DNA of 32,539 bases, from NCBI GenBank assembly GCA_934317185.1, contig CAKREJ010000009.1:1-32539 (forward strand), in the 5' to 3' direction. Position 1 is the first letter of the stretch. Every line of letters starts with the position of its first letter. This document shows, in pieces, positions 7,466 through 14,919 of the stretch. The notes beneath the pieces are model-generated. The model was not told where the DNA came from. It was given only the letters and a program-made list of their open reading frames with translations, and did not search any database. The translations under genes were made by a program, and so were the position numbers. Origin of the DNA: an uncultured Anaerobutyricum sp. GTDB lineage: Bacteria > Bacillota > Clostridia > Lachnospirales > Lachnospiraceae.

Positions 7466-8896
7466 TTACAGGAAGAAAATGAGCATATCGATTAAAAATA
7501 CCGGTATAAGGCAAGTGATGGACCAGACCATATATCCGAAGAAGGATGGCATTTTGATACCGTTTTCTTCGGCGATGGAACGAACCATAAAGTTTGGTGC
7601 ATTACCGATATAGGTATTAGCTCCCATGAATACAGCTCCGCAGGAAATTGCCATAAGGATTGTCTGTGGTATAAAGCTGGTAAGTGTCATTACACCAGAG
7701 TTAAAACCTAAGGACGCAGCAGTTGTAAAAAATACCAGATAAGTTGGTGTGTTGTCAAGGAAGCTTGATAAAGCTCCGGTTATCCAGAAGAACTGCCACG
7801 GCTGTGTTAAACCAAGATCAGCTCCACGAGCCTTTAATATGAGAAGTGCCGGAATCATAGTAATAAAGATTCCGATGAAGAGAATGGCAACTTCTTCAAT
7901 AGCATCCCAGGTAAAATGGTTGCTGCTGCGGATTTCCTTTGCTGTGGTTTTAAAGGAAAGATAAGCGGAGGTAAGTATCATCACGATTTCAATAATAGAA
8001 GCATAAGATAATGTCACTCCCATAAGAGCAGGTCCCTTGCTAAAAACAGGAAAGCTTGTAGGGAGTACTCCACTTAAAATAACGGCGGCGACTATTACCA
8101 GAAGAAAGATAATGTTATGGGTACCGTCTAAGTGAAGTTTCACACGATCTTCTTCGGATTTAATTTCCGGTTTAAAACCATCTGCAATGTCTTTTTTGTA
8201 TGCTCTTGTGTCAATGAGGAAGAACAGTGTAAGCAAGATGACAACATTAATAATCATTACAGGAAACAAATGAAGACTCCAGAAGAAGTCAACGCCATTC
8301 ATAAATCCCATTAAAAGAGGCGGGTCACCGACAGGTGTAAGACAGCCGCCGATATTGGAAATGAGGAAAATGAAAAATACCATAATCTGTACTTTCCGCT
8401 GTCTCCATTTATTTGCCCGGATGATAGGTCGTATCATAAGCATACTTGCACCGGTTGTACCAATCCAGCTTGAGAGCAGGGTTCCGATAAGGAGCAGTAT
8501 AACATTTATCTTCGGATTACCTGCAAGATCTCCCTGCAAACTGATATTACCTGCAACGCAGAACAAGCCGAATAAAAGAACAATAAAGGTAAGATAATCG
8601 CCGAGTGTGACTTCTATCAGGTGTTTTAGAGCGATATGTCCCCCAAATGCTGCTGCAAAAGGAAGGAGAAAAAGCAAAGACCAGAAAGCAACTACCCAGG
8701 GTTTGCGCTTTTCCCACCAGCTTTCTTTTATTAAAGGTAAAATAGCAATACTTAAAAGCATTCCGGCAAACGGAATACAGCTCCAGATAGGAAGAGTATT
8801 GCCGAGTGCAGTGTCTGAAAGTCTGCCTTCGGCGGCAAATACATGGAGTGGACTAAACAGCATAAAGGCAGAAAGTCCGGTTAATAGTCTTTTCAT
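7466..8896 (-). CDS. NhaD/CitMHS-type sodium:proton antiporter or carboxylate carrier
   Basis: A 476-residue polytopic membrane protein with about 11-12 hydrophobic helices, the first preceded by a signal-like N-terminus. Signatures fit the ion-transporter superfamily branch that databases label sodium:proton antiporter or putative citrate transport: TGASMLMIRP (about 149-158), SNIGGCLTPVGDPPLL (about 180-195), SSFLDNTPTYLVFF (about 381-394), ANTYIGNAPNFMV (about 425-437). The paired Gly/Pro/Asn re-entrant segments are expected to bind the cation and substrate. Na+/H+ exchange is the likeliest role, but carboxylate transport is not excluded. ATG 8896 follows GGGAGG with a 9-nt gap. It is monocistronic, divergent from the 9167 gene, and has an unusual leader (separate entry). 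Confidence 0.8.
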   Translation of the reverse strand: MKRLLTGLSAFMLFSPLHVFAAEGRLSDTALGNTLPIWSCIPFAGMLLSIAILPLIKESWWEKRKPWVVAFWSLLFLLPFAAAFGGHIALKHLIEVTLGDYLTFIVLLFGLFCVAGNISLQGDLAGNPKINVILLLIGTLLSSWIGTTGASMLMIRPIIRANKWRQRKVQIMVFFIFLISNIGGCLTPVGDPPLLMGFMNGVDFFWSLHLFPVMIINVVILLTLFFLIDTRAYKKDIADGFKPEIKSEEDRVKLHLDGTHNIIFLLVIVAAVILSGVLPTSFPVFSKGPALMGVTLSYASIIEIVMILTSAYLSFKTTAKEIRSSNHFTWDAIEEVAILFIGIFITMIPALLILKARGADLGLTQPWQFFWITGALSSFLDNTPTYLVFFTTAASLGFNSGVMTLTSFIPQTILMAISCGAVFMGANTYIGNAPNFMVRSIAEENGIKMPSFFGYMVWSITCLIPVFLIDMLIFFL

Positions 8897-8911
8897 TTGT
8901 TAAACCTCCCG

Positions 8912-8964
8912 TATGTTGGTTTTGTATCAAGCTTTATTATGGGCAAAATTCACCAACATAATAA
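8912..8964 (-). promoter_or_regulatory. Leader with two mutually exclusive hairpins upstream of the antiporter gene
   Basis: Read on the minus strand, TTATTATG (8964-8957) can pair with CATAATAA (8941-8934), 8 bp. Alternatively TATGTTGGT (8960-8952) can pair with ACCAACATA (8920-8912), 9 bp, placing the helix directly beside the CGGGAGG ribosome site. The two helices share bases 8957-8960, so they cannot form together. This is the geometry of a translational switch; it matches no riboswitch I know. Confidence 0.4.
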
Positions 8965-8976
8965 AATACTAAATCA

Positions 8977-9005
8977 ATACTAAAACCATAGCTTTTTAAT
9001 GTCAA
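8977..9005 (-). promoter_or_regulatory. Sigma-A-type promoter for the antiporter gene
   Basis: On the minus strand TTGACA (9005-9000), 17-bp spacer, TAGTAT (8982-8977). The -35 is perfect and the -10 is weak. The predicted start near 8970 puts both leader hairpins in the transcript. Confidence 0.55.
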
Positions 9006-9102
9006 AGGACAAAGAAGGAGTTTTGTCTAAAATAGCAGAAAAAAAGACAAAATATATAAGAAATTTATCTAAAAATAAATTAGGAAAAAACAATCGTATC
9101 TG

Positions 9103-9131
9103 TTTAAAAATAGAGCAATGTTTGCTATAAT
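9103..9131 (+). promoter_or_regulatory. Sigma-A-type promoter for the 9167-14714 gene triad
   Basis: TTTAAA 9103-9108, 17-bp spacer, TATAAT 9126-9131. GGAAGG at 9151-9156 provides the ribosome site 10 nt before GTG 9167. No other good promoter is seen ahead of the next two genes. Confidence 0.55.
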
Positions 9132-9166
9132 ATGACATATCATGGAAAAGGGAAGGATATAAGGTC

Positions 9167-12100
9167 GTGAAAGAAGAAATTAGTGTAGTACGGGAAGCGA
9201 ATAATGATACAACGCCAGTAGTAAGCCTTTCCATTACGAATCTGGATATTGAAGTGGAAGAGGGAAGGGTTTACAGAGATTCCTTTTTCATAGAGAGTGA
9301 GAATAAGATTCCGATAGAAGGTTATATTTGTACTACCAGTGATAAGCTGGTAACAGAGGTGGAACAATTAGAAGGGATTCGTAAGGAAGTTCCTTTTTAT
9401 TTTAAGGGAAAGCTGGCGACTGCCGGTGACAAATTTGAGGGAGAGATTGTCCTGATCACGAATGGAGGGGAGTATACGATTCCTTATTCTATTCAAGTAA
9501 TCCGAAAGTTTATAGAGACATCTCAGGGAAGAATTTCTACTATGGAGGAATTTGTTCATATTTATGAGCAGAATCGAAAAGAGGCAATGGAATTATTTTT
9601 CCTTCCTAATTTTGAAGAAGTATTTTTACAGGAAGAACCGAAACAGCAGAATCTGTATCACGCTCTTATGAAGAGTCGTTCCAGAAGTTTGATCTTGGAA
9701 GAATTTCTTACGGCTTCAGGATATAAGGAGCCGACTTTTGTAGAAGTGGCAGAGAAGAAAGTTGTGTTAGAAGAAGGAGAGAATACAGCCGCTTTAACAA
9801 TGACGCTTACACTGCCGGGGTATGTGGAAGGACGTATCTACAGTAAAAAGGGGCAGGCAGAGCCGTCAATCCAACGTTTTTCAAGTGATGATTTTGAAGA
9901 CGGAAAGCTGATTTTTACAGTAGAGAAGAAACCGGGACTGCGAAATGGCAGCGATATTATCCAAATTGACACGATTCGTCAGGAGATAGAAATTCCAATC
10001 GAGTGGTGGACTAAATATCAGGAGCTTGAGACTGACCGTGGACAGAGGATTCAAATAAAGAAAAAAAGAGCCGAACTTATGCATAATTATCTCTATTTTC
10101 GGACAGGGAGTATTGAATTTGAAGATTTTGCGGAAGATTCGGATCAGGTTTTAAGAGAATTAGAGAAAAATACAGAAGATCATGAGTGGAAGCTGTACCG
10201 GATGCATTTCCTGTTGATGGAAGAACAGCAGGAGGATGCCAAAATAGCGATGGAAGAACTGGAGGTTCTTGACGATGAGAATAAGTTTACTCCATTAGAA
10301 GCGAGTTATTTTCTATATTTGAAAGCGATGTATTACAGAACACCGGAGGCAATCAGCAGGGCAGTTACCGACATAAGAGAATTTTATGAGCTGTCGGAGC
10401 ATAAGGCAGAGGCATTATGGATGCTTATTTATCTTGACAGAGAGTATGTATATAATAAAAGATTGCAGTATGATACGATTCGTCAGTTATTTGAAGAAGG
10501 GAATAACAGCAGTCTTTTATATTTTGAAGCCTGTGATATTTTAAATGAGAATCCAACCTACATGGAAGAACTTGGAAAGTTTGAAATAAGTATCTTTCGG
10601 TGGGGCGTTCGTTACGGCTATATTTCTTTGGCACTTTCGTATCAGTTTGCCCGTCTTGCATTAAAGATGAAGTATTATAATAAATCAGTATTTTACATTG
10701 CAGAGAGACTTTACGGAGTGGAGCCGGATGAACAGTTTTTACAGGTGATCTGTTCACTGCTTATTAAGGGGAATCGAATCGGAAAGGAATATCATGAATA
10801 TTTCAGACTTGCGGTAGAGGCGAATCTTAAGATTATCGGTCTGAATGAATTTTTTATTCGAAGTATGGATTTCGAAACATATGATATTATCCCGCAGCGT
10901 GTTCTGATTTATTTTACATACAGTAATAGTCTTGATTATTTAGAAAAGGCATATTTATTCAGCAATGTATTAAGAAACAAAGAAAGCTATGAAGAGGTAT
11001 TTGGTGCGTATTATTCCAAGATGCTTCCATTTGTGGAAGAACAGCTTCTAAAAGGAAGAATTAATGAACATCTGGCATATCTATATACATATTTCCAGAA
11101 AGAGGTACTGGAGAAGCCGGATAACTGGAAGGCAGTTTGTGATATTTTATTTTATCATAAACTCATATGTACGAATCCACATATTATCGGAGTGTATGTT
11201 TCGTGCCCGGAAACCGGAAAGGAGAAGTATTATCCACTTTCCGGAGGAACAAGCTGTATAGAAGTGTATAACCATCGTGCAGTATTTTATTTCGTTGATA
11301 ATAATGAACAGCGTTATGTAAAAGATATTGCATATCAGTTAAAAGAGTTTTTAGTGCCGGAACAGTTTGAGAAAGAATGGATTCGTCGGAATCTTTCCAA
11401 TAAAAAGATTCTTTTGATGGAATCAGAGAAAATGGAAGATACCATTAAAGAAGATGCCGTTCCTGTATTAAAACAGCTTACATTTAATGAGGATTTTGTC
11501 CGCTGGATACAGACAGAAGCGGTAGAAAAACTTCTGACTTACTATGAGAACCATCAGGAAAAGAGAAGTCTGGCAAGATGGCTTGGAAGAATTGATTATT
11601 CTAATATTTCTATAGAATTTCGAAAAACGTTGATGGACTATTATATGGAAGTCGGAATGATGGAGGAAGCTTTCTTTGGAATCGAACTATATGGATGCGA
11701 TATTATGGGTTCGGCAAAGATTCTTCGACTGGCTTCTTTTGGGGCACAGTATTATCAGGGAAAGAAAGATGAGGTTACGCTCTCTCTTGCCTATGCGGCA
11801 TTTATCCGCAAGAAGTGTAACAAAGATACGCTTACTTATCTTATGCAGCATTTTCAGGGTGAAACGTCAGTGCTTTTGGAAATCTGGGAAAGAGGTAAAA
11901 GATTTGGGCTGGAAACATCGGATTTTGAGAGAAGGATTCTTGAACAGGTTATGTTTACCAGTAACGATATGGAAGGAGTATTCCCGGTATTTGAGTCGTT
12001 TTATCAGTCGGCACAGGGGGATGAATTGATTGACCGCTATCTTGAATATGCATCCATGAAGGAGCTGGAAAGTTCTATGGAGCTTACCGATTTCATGCAT

Positions 12101-12667
12101 ATGGCAATTGGCGAGGAAATTGTCAGCGGAAGAATGGAGAACAGACATTCAAGAATTCATTTCCTGTATTATTTTGCGGGCAGGGAAGAGTGGTATGATA
12201 CGATAAAAGATACGGCAGTTTATATTATTAATGGATTCTTACAGGAGAAGTTTTATCTGCCGATCTATCACGCTTATAAGCAGTGGATTCATTTCCCGGT
12301 TTATTATAGAGAGATGACCTTCCTTACTTATAAGGGGCGTGTGGGAAGGAATGTTACCTTAAGTTATCAGATTGATAAAGAAGAGCATTCTTTCTGTGAT
12401 CAGAAGTTAGAGGAAGTTCTTCCTGGAATGTATGTATGTCATATGAACTTTTTCCAGAGAGATCATGTGAAATATCGTCTGGAAGAAGATGGACGGCAGG
12501 TAGAAGGTGAAGATTCTCTGGTATTTGAAACATTTGGATATGAGGATGGAGAAGACAGTCGATTTTTTGCTTTGAATCATCTTGATTCGGAGGAAGCGTC
12601 TCTTCAGGAATTAAAAGATTACCTTTTAAAAACTTTTTTTGCAGACCAGTATATGAAGCTTCTGTAA
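9167..12667 (+). CDS. Giant cytosolic beta/alpha-solenoid protein (DUF5717-like)
   Basis: An 1166-residue protein without signal peptide or membrane segment. From memory it matches the Lachnospiraceae family DUF5717, of unknown function. Visible layout: an Ig-like beta domain (about 15-118, with alternating strands ending IPYSIQVI), a short helical linker, a second beta domain (about 195-290), a long helical repeat region of TPR-like pairs (about 300-1030, repeated A-x-x-Y-x-x-G/A and L-E-x-A patterns), and a beta-rich C-terminal part (about 1035-1166). Such a shape suits a scaffold. The start is GTG 9167; no ATG is well placed. The next gene starts after 52 bp with no terminator, so the three genes probably form an operon. 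The pairing with an Hsp70-like protein suggests a chaperone-related or assembly role (inference only). Confidence 0.7.
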   Translation: MKEEISVVREANNDTTPVVSLSITNLDIEVEEGRVYRDSFFIESENKIPIEGYICTTSDKLVTEVEQLEGIRKEVPFYFKGKLATAGDKFEGEIVLITNGGEYTIPYSIQVIRKFIETSQGRISTMEEFVHIYEQNRKEAMELFFLPNFEEVFLQEEPKQQNLYHALMKSRSRSLILEEFLTASGYKEPTFVEVAEKKVVLEEGENTAALTMTLTLPGYVEGRIYSKKGQAEPSIQRFSSDDFEDGKLIFTVEKKPGLRNGSDIIQIDTIRQEIEIPIEWWTKYQELETDRGQRIQIKKKRAELMHNYLYFRTGSIEFEDFAEDSDQVLRELEKNTEDHEWKLYRMHFLLMEEQQEDAKIAMEELEVLDDENKFTPLEASYFLYLKAMYYRTPEAISRAVTDIREFYELSEHKAEALWMLIYLDREYVYNKRLQYDTIRQLFEEGNNSSLLYFEACDILNENPTYMEELGKFEISIFRWGVRYGYISLALSYQFARLALKMKYYNKSVFYIAERLYGVEPDEQFLQVICSLLIKGNRIGKEYHEYFRLAVEANLKIIGLNEFFIRSMDFETYDIIPQRVLIYFTYSNSLDYLEKAYLFSNVLRNKESYEEVFGAYYSKMLPFVEEQLLKGRINEHLAYLYTYFQKEVLEKPDNWKAVCDILFYHKLICTNPHIIGVYVSCPETGKEKYYPLSGGTSCIEVYNHRAVFYFVDNNEQRYVKDIAYQLKEFLVPEQFEKEWIRRNLSNKKILLMESEKMEDTIKEDAVPVLKQLTFNEDFVRWIQTEAVEKLLTYYENHQEKRSLARWLGRIDYSNISIEFRKTLMDYYMEVGMMEEAFFGIELYGCDIMGSAKILRLASFGAQYYQGKKDEVTLSLAYAAFIRKKCNKDTLTYLMQHFQGETSVLLEIWERGKRFGLETSDFERRILEQVMFTSNDMEGVFPVFESFYQSAQGDELIDRYLEYASMKELESSMELTDFMHMAIGEEIVSGRMENRHSRIHFLYYFAGREEWYDTIKDTAVYIINGFLQEKFYLPIYHAYKQWIHFPVYYREMTFLTYKGRVGRNVTLSYQIDKEEHSFCDQKLEEVLPGMYVCHMNFFQRDHVKYRLEEDGRQVEGEDSLVFETFGYEDGEDSRFFALNHLDSEEASLQELKDYLLKTFFADQYMKLL

Positions 12668-12719
12668 ATAAACAAAGAATTAGAAAAGAATTAGAAGGAT
12701 TGATTGAGAGGTTTTTGCA

Positions 12720-13823
12720 ATGGAAGAACTGGATACAAAAAAATATGCAGGGATAGATCTCGGACCGGCTTCGGTTCAATTTAGTATATATAGAGAAGGC
12801 CAGGAAGAAATGTCCGAAGAAAGTTTTTCACTGTCAGAGGAGCAGGCTAAAGATTATATCGAGAAGGGAATGCAGCTTGTGGAAGAATATATGCAGGAAA
12901 AAGCATATCATTGGTCAGATTATCAGGCAGTGCATTTTTCGATGGCAGAGCCAACGGAGGAAAACAGGGACAAACTAAAACTTTGTGTAAGTGAAGAATT
13001 TCGTAAGTTCCATACAGTGAAGGTAATTACACATTTCAGAGCTTTTGCAGAATATGTATTCCATCAGGAAAGAATTGTGTGGGACAGGAATACACTGTTG
13101 TTGGATTATCATAATAATCAGTTGAAATATATCATGATCGATCAGATACGCCGTTCCAGACAGAAGGCGTACCGTGCAGTGGAAAAGGAAATAAATCTTG
13201 CGGAGTACCGTGTGGTTGAGGGAACGCCGGAGCAGGATCAGAATTTCGGTCAGATGATGAAGCGATTCCTCGTAAAGAATCCGACAAATATTATTTTCCT
13301 GACAGGAAGTGGATTTGATGGAAACTGGATGAAAAAAACACTTACTTATCTTTGTGCGGGAAGAAGGGTATTTTTAGGGCAGAATCTTTATGCTAATGGA
13401 GCCTGTCTGTTAGGAATTCATCCGATTGAATTGATGGATGAGGGAATGATTCTGATGGATGGACCGGAGATGGTATATCATACCGTAGGAATCGTTACGA
13501 CAGAGGCCGGGAAGCCACAATATCTGCCGATTACATCAATTGGAAGAGAGTGGTATAACACGCATGGAAGTGTGGATATTATTCTTGATAAGAGTCAGAG
13601 AGTAGATTTCTTTTATCATAATACAAAGGAGAATGAGATGGAAGGAGCTACCTGTGATATTGTGGGATTGCCGAAACGTCCGCCCAAAACTACAAGAATT
13701 CGTATAGAGGTTCAATTTACTTCACAGATTGAGGGAGTGATTTTATTAAAAGATATGGGATTTGGAGAAATGTTTCCGGCAACAGGAAAGATTACCGTCT
13801 TTCCGTTTAAATTAATTTCGTGA
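12720..13823 (+). CDS. Miniature Hsp70-like (ASKHA-fold) protein, DUF5716-like
   Basis: A 367-residue soluble protein I recall as DUF5716, unknown function. I read it as a reduced Hsp70. The N-terminus YAGIDLGPASVQFSIY (9-24) aligns with the DnaK phosphate-1 loop GIDLGTTNS; LLLDYHNNQL (126-135) sits where DnaK has DLGGGTFD; IFLTGSGFDGNW (about 192-203) fits the adenosine motif; NLYANGACLLGI fits the NBD end. The tail (about 225-367) resembles the substrate-binding beta domain: DIVGLPKRPPK (313-323), RIEVQF, then ATGK, as in DnaK's F-x-L-x-GIPPAPRG ... IEVTF ... DKGTGK. The nucleotide domain is only about 220 residues against about 380 in DnaK. The two catalytic loops are altered, so ATP hydrolysis may be lost. 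ATG 12720 follows GAGAGG. It lies between a giant solenoid protein and a TPR protein, possible partners. Confidence 0.65.
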   Translation: MEELDTKKYAGIDLGPASVQFSIYREGQEEMSEESFSLSEEQAKDYIEKGMQLVEEYMQEKAYHWSDYQAVHFSMAEPTEENRDKLKLCVSEEFRKFHTVKVITHFRAFAEYVFHQERIVWDRNTLLLDYHNNQLKYIMIDQIRRSRQKAYRAVEKEINLAEYRVVEGTPEQDQNFGQMMKRFLVKNPTNIIFLTGSGFDGNWMKKTLTYLCAGRRVFLGQNLYANGACLLGIHPIELMDEGMILMDGPEMVYHTVGIVTTEAGKPQYLPITSIGREWYNTHGSVDIILDKSQRVDFFYHNTKENEMEGATCDIVGLPKRPPKTTRIRIEVQFTSQIEGVILLKDMGFGEMFPATGKITVFPFKLIS

Positions 13824-13883
13824 TTAAGCAAGTATTAAGGATGCTTTGAAGAGTTTATTCACGAAAAGAAAGAGGTAAGGAAG

Positions 13884-14714
13884 ATGAGAGAGTCACTTAT
13901 CTGTATTGGTAAGATTGGGAAAAAAGGATATTATTTTGAAGATACAGGAATACAGATTTTTTCTTATGAAGAGCTATGTTATTATTTGCAGCAGCATATG
14001 ATCTGCTATATTCATACATTACCAGGAGAAGATCTGCTGATATATATCAGAGACGAGCTTGGCTTGGAGAAGCTTTATAAACAGCTCATTCGTCTGCTTG
14101 ATCCGGAGAAAGACCAGATGAAGTATTTTTCGACGTTATTTAGAGAAGGGCATTATTTTAATGAAGATGAGATTCGGGATATTCTTGATGAATACAGAGG
14201 ATTTATGAATGCTCCGACATATTTACAGAAAAAATGGATGGGAGATCTTCTGGTAATCTCAGGAAGAGCAGCAAGAGCGATTGAAAGTTATCAGGCAGCT
14301 TTAGAACAGGAGAATATAAAAGAAGAGGAATTAGGGCATATTTATCACAATATGGGGATTGCCGAGGCAAAGTTATTCCGATTTGAGAATGCAAAGATAG
14401 ATTTTATTAAAGCCTATCAGTATGCCGGAGAGGAGAACTCATTATTTTATTATTATGCGATCATAGCACTATTAGAAGGAATGGAAGCTGCCGGAGAAGA
14501 ATTGAAAACATTTGAAGATTCTGATATTTTATTAAATGCATTCGAAGGAAGATTTGCAGATTTTCAGGAAGATTTTGGATATAATTCTAACGCAGAAAAA
14601 TACAAAAAAATAGTGTTTTTAAATGAAAATGGAAAATGTGATGAGGCACGAGAGAAGAAACAACGTTTTATACGCAGCCTGCAGAGAGATTTTCGAAAAG
14701 AAATAGAGATTTAA
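13884..14714 (+). CDS. TPR-repeat protein, third gene of the Hsp70-like triad
   Basis: A 276-residue soluble protein. Residues 1-100 form an unrecognised domain with many Tyr, Glu and Leu residues. Residues about 110-215 contain about three tetratricopeptide-like helix pairs: GDLLVISGRAARAIESYQAAL, IYHNMGIAEAKLFRFENAKIDFIKAYQYA, then FYYYAIIALLEG. The C-terminus is basic. Ribosome site AGGTAAGGA precedes ATG 13884. The gap to the upstream gene is 60 bp with no terminator. TPR proteins often bind Hsp70 tails or other chaperone clients in eukaryotes; here the link rests on gene order only. No specific function can be assigned. Confidence 0.75.
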   Translation: MRESLICIGKIGKKGYYFEDTGIQIFSYEELCYYLQQHMICYIHTLPGEDLLIYIRDELGLEKLYKQLIRLLDPEKDQMKYFSTLFREGHYFNEDEIRDILDEYRGFMNAPTYLQKKWMGDLLVISGRAARAIESYQAALEQENIKEEELGHIYHNMGIAEAKLFRFENAKIDFIKAYQYAGEENSLFYYYAIIALLEGMEAAGEELKTFEDSDILLNAFEGRFADFQEDFGYNSNAEKYKKIVFLNENGKCDEAREKKQRFIRSLQRDFRKEIEI

Positions 14715-14919
14715 ATAAAAAATATTAGTGACAAATCTGCAAATAAGTTATACTATGATAGACAGAGCTTTTTTGCCGTGTATTATTACAGATTTTTAAT
14801 AATAGCTCACCGATTGCTTTGACTGATTGTTTTAAAGTGATACGGATAGATATAAGAAAACTTTACATTTCTTTTTGGAAATGCATCGTTTATATGATAA
14901 AAACTAGGAGGACCATAAG
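14715..14919 (+). promoter_or_regulatory. valS upstream region with hairpin, no T-box
   Basis: This 205-bp gap holds a nested hairpin: GAGCT (14765-14769) with AGCTC (14804-14808) around TATTATTA (14781-14788) and TAATAATA (14797-14804). There is no T tract after it, so it is a poor terminator. A possible promoter is GTGACA (14728-14733), 17 bp, TACTAT (14751-14756). There is no AGGGTGGNACC T-box sequence, and the gap is short for a T-box leader. TAGGAGGACC precedes the valS ATG. Confidence 0.3.

Noticed and set aside
14715..14919. T-box riboswitch before valS (and before leuS at 32337-32426)
   Set aside because: No AGGGTGG-type T-box sequence, no specifier-loop geometry and too little room.
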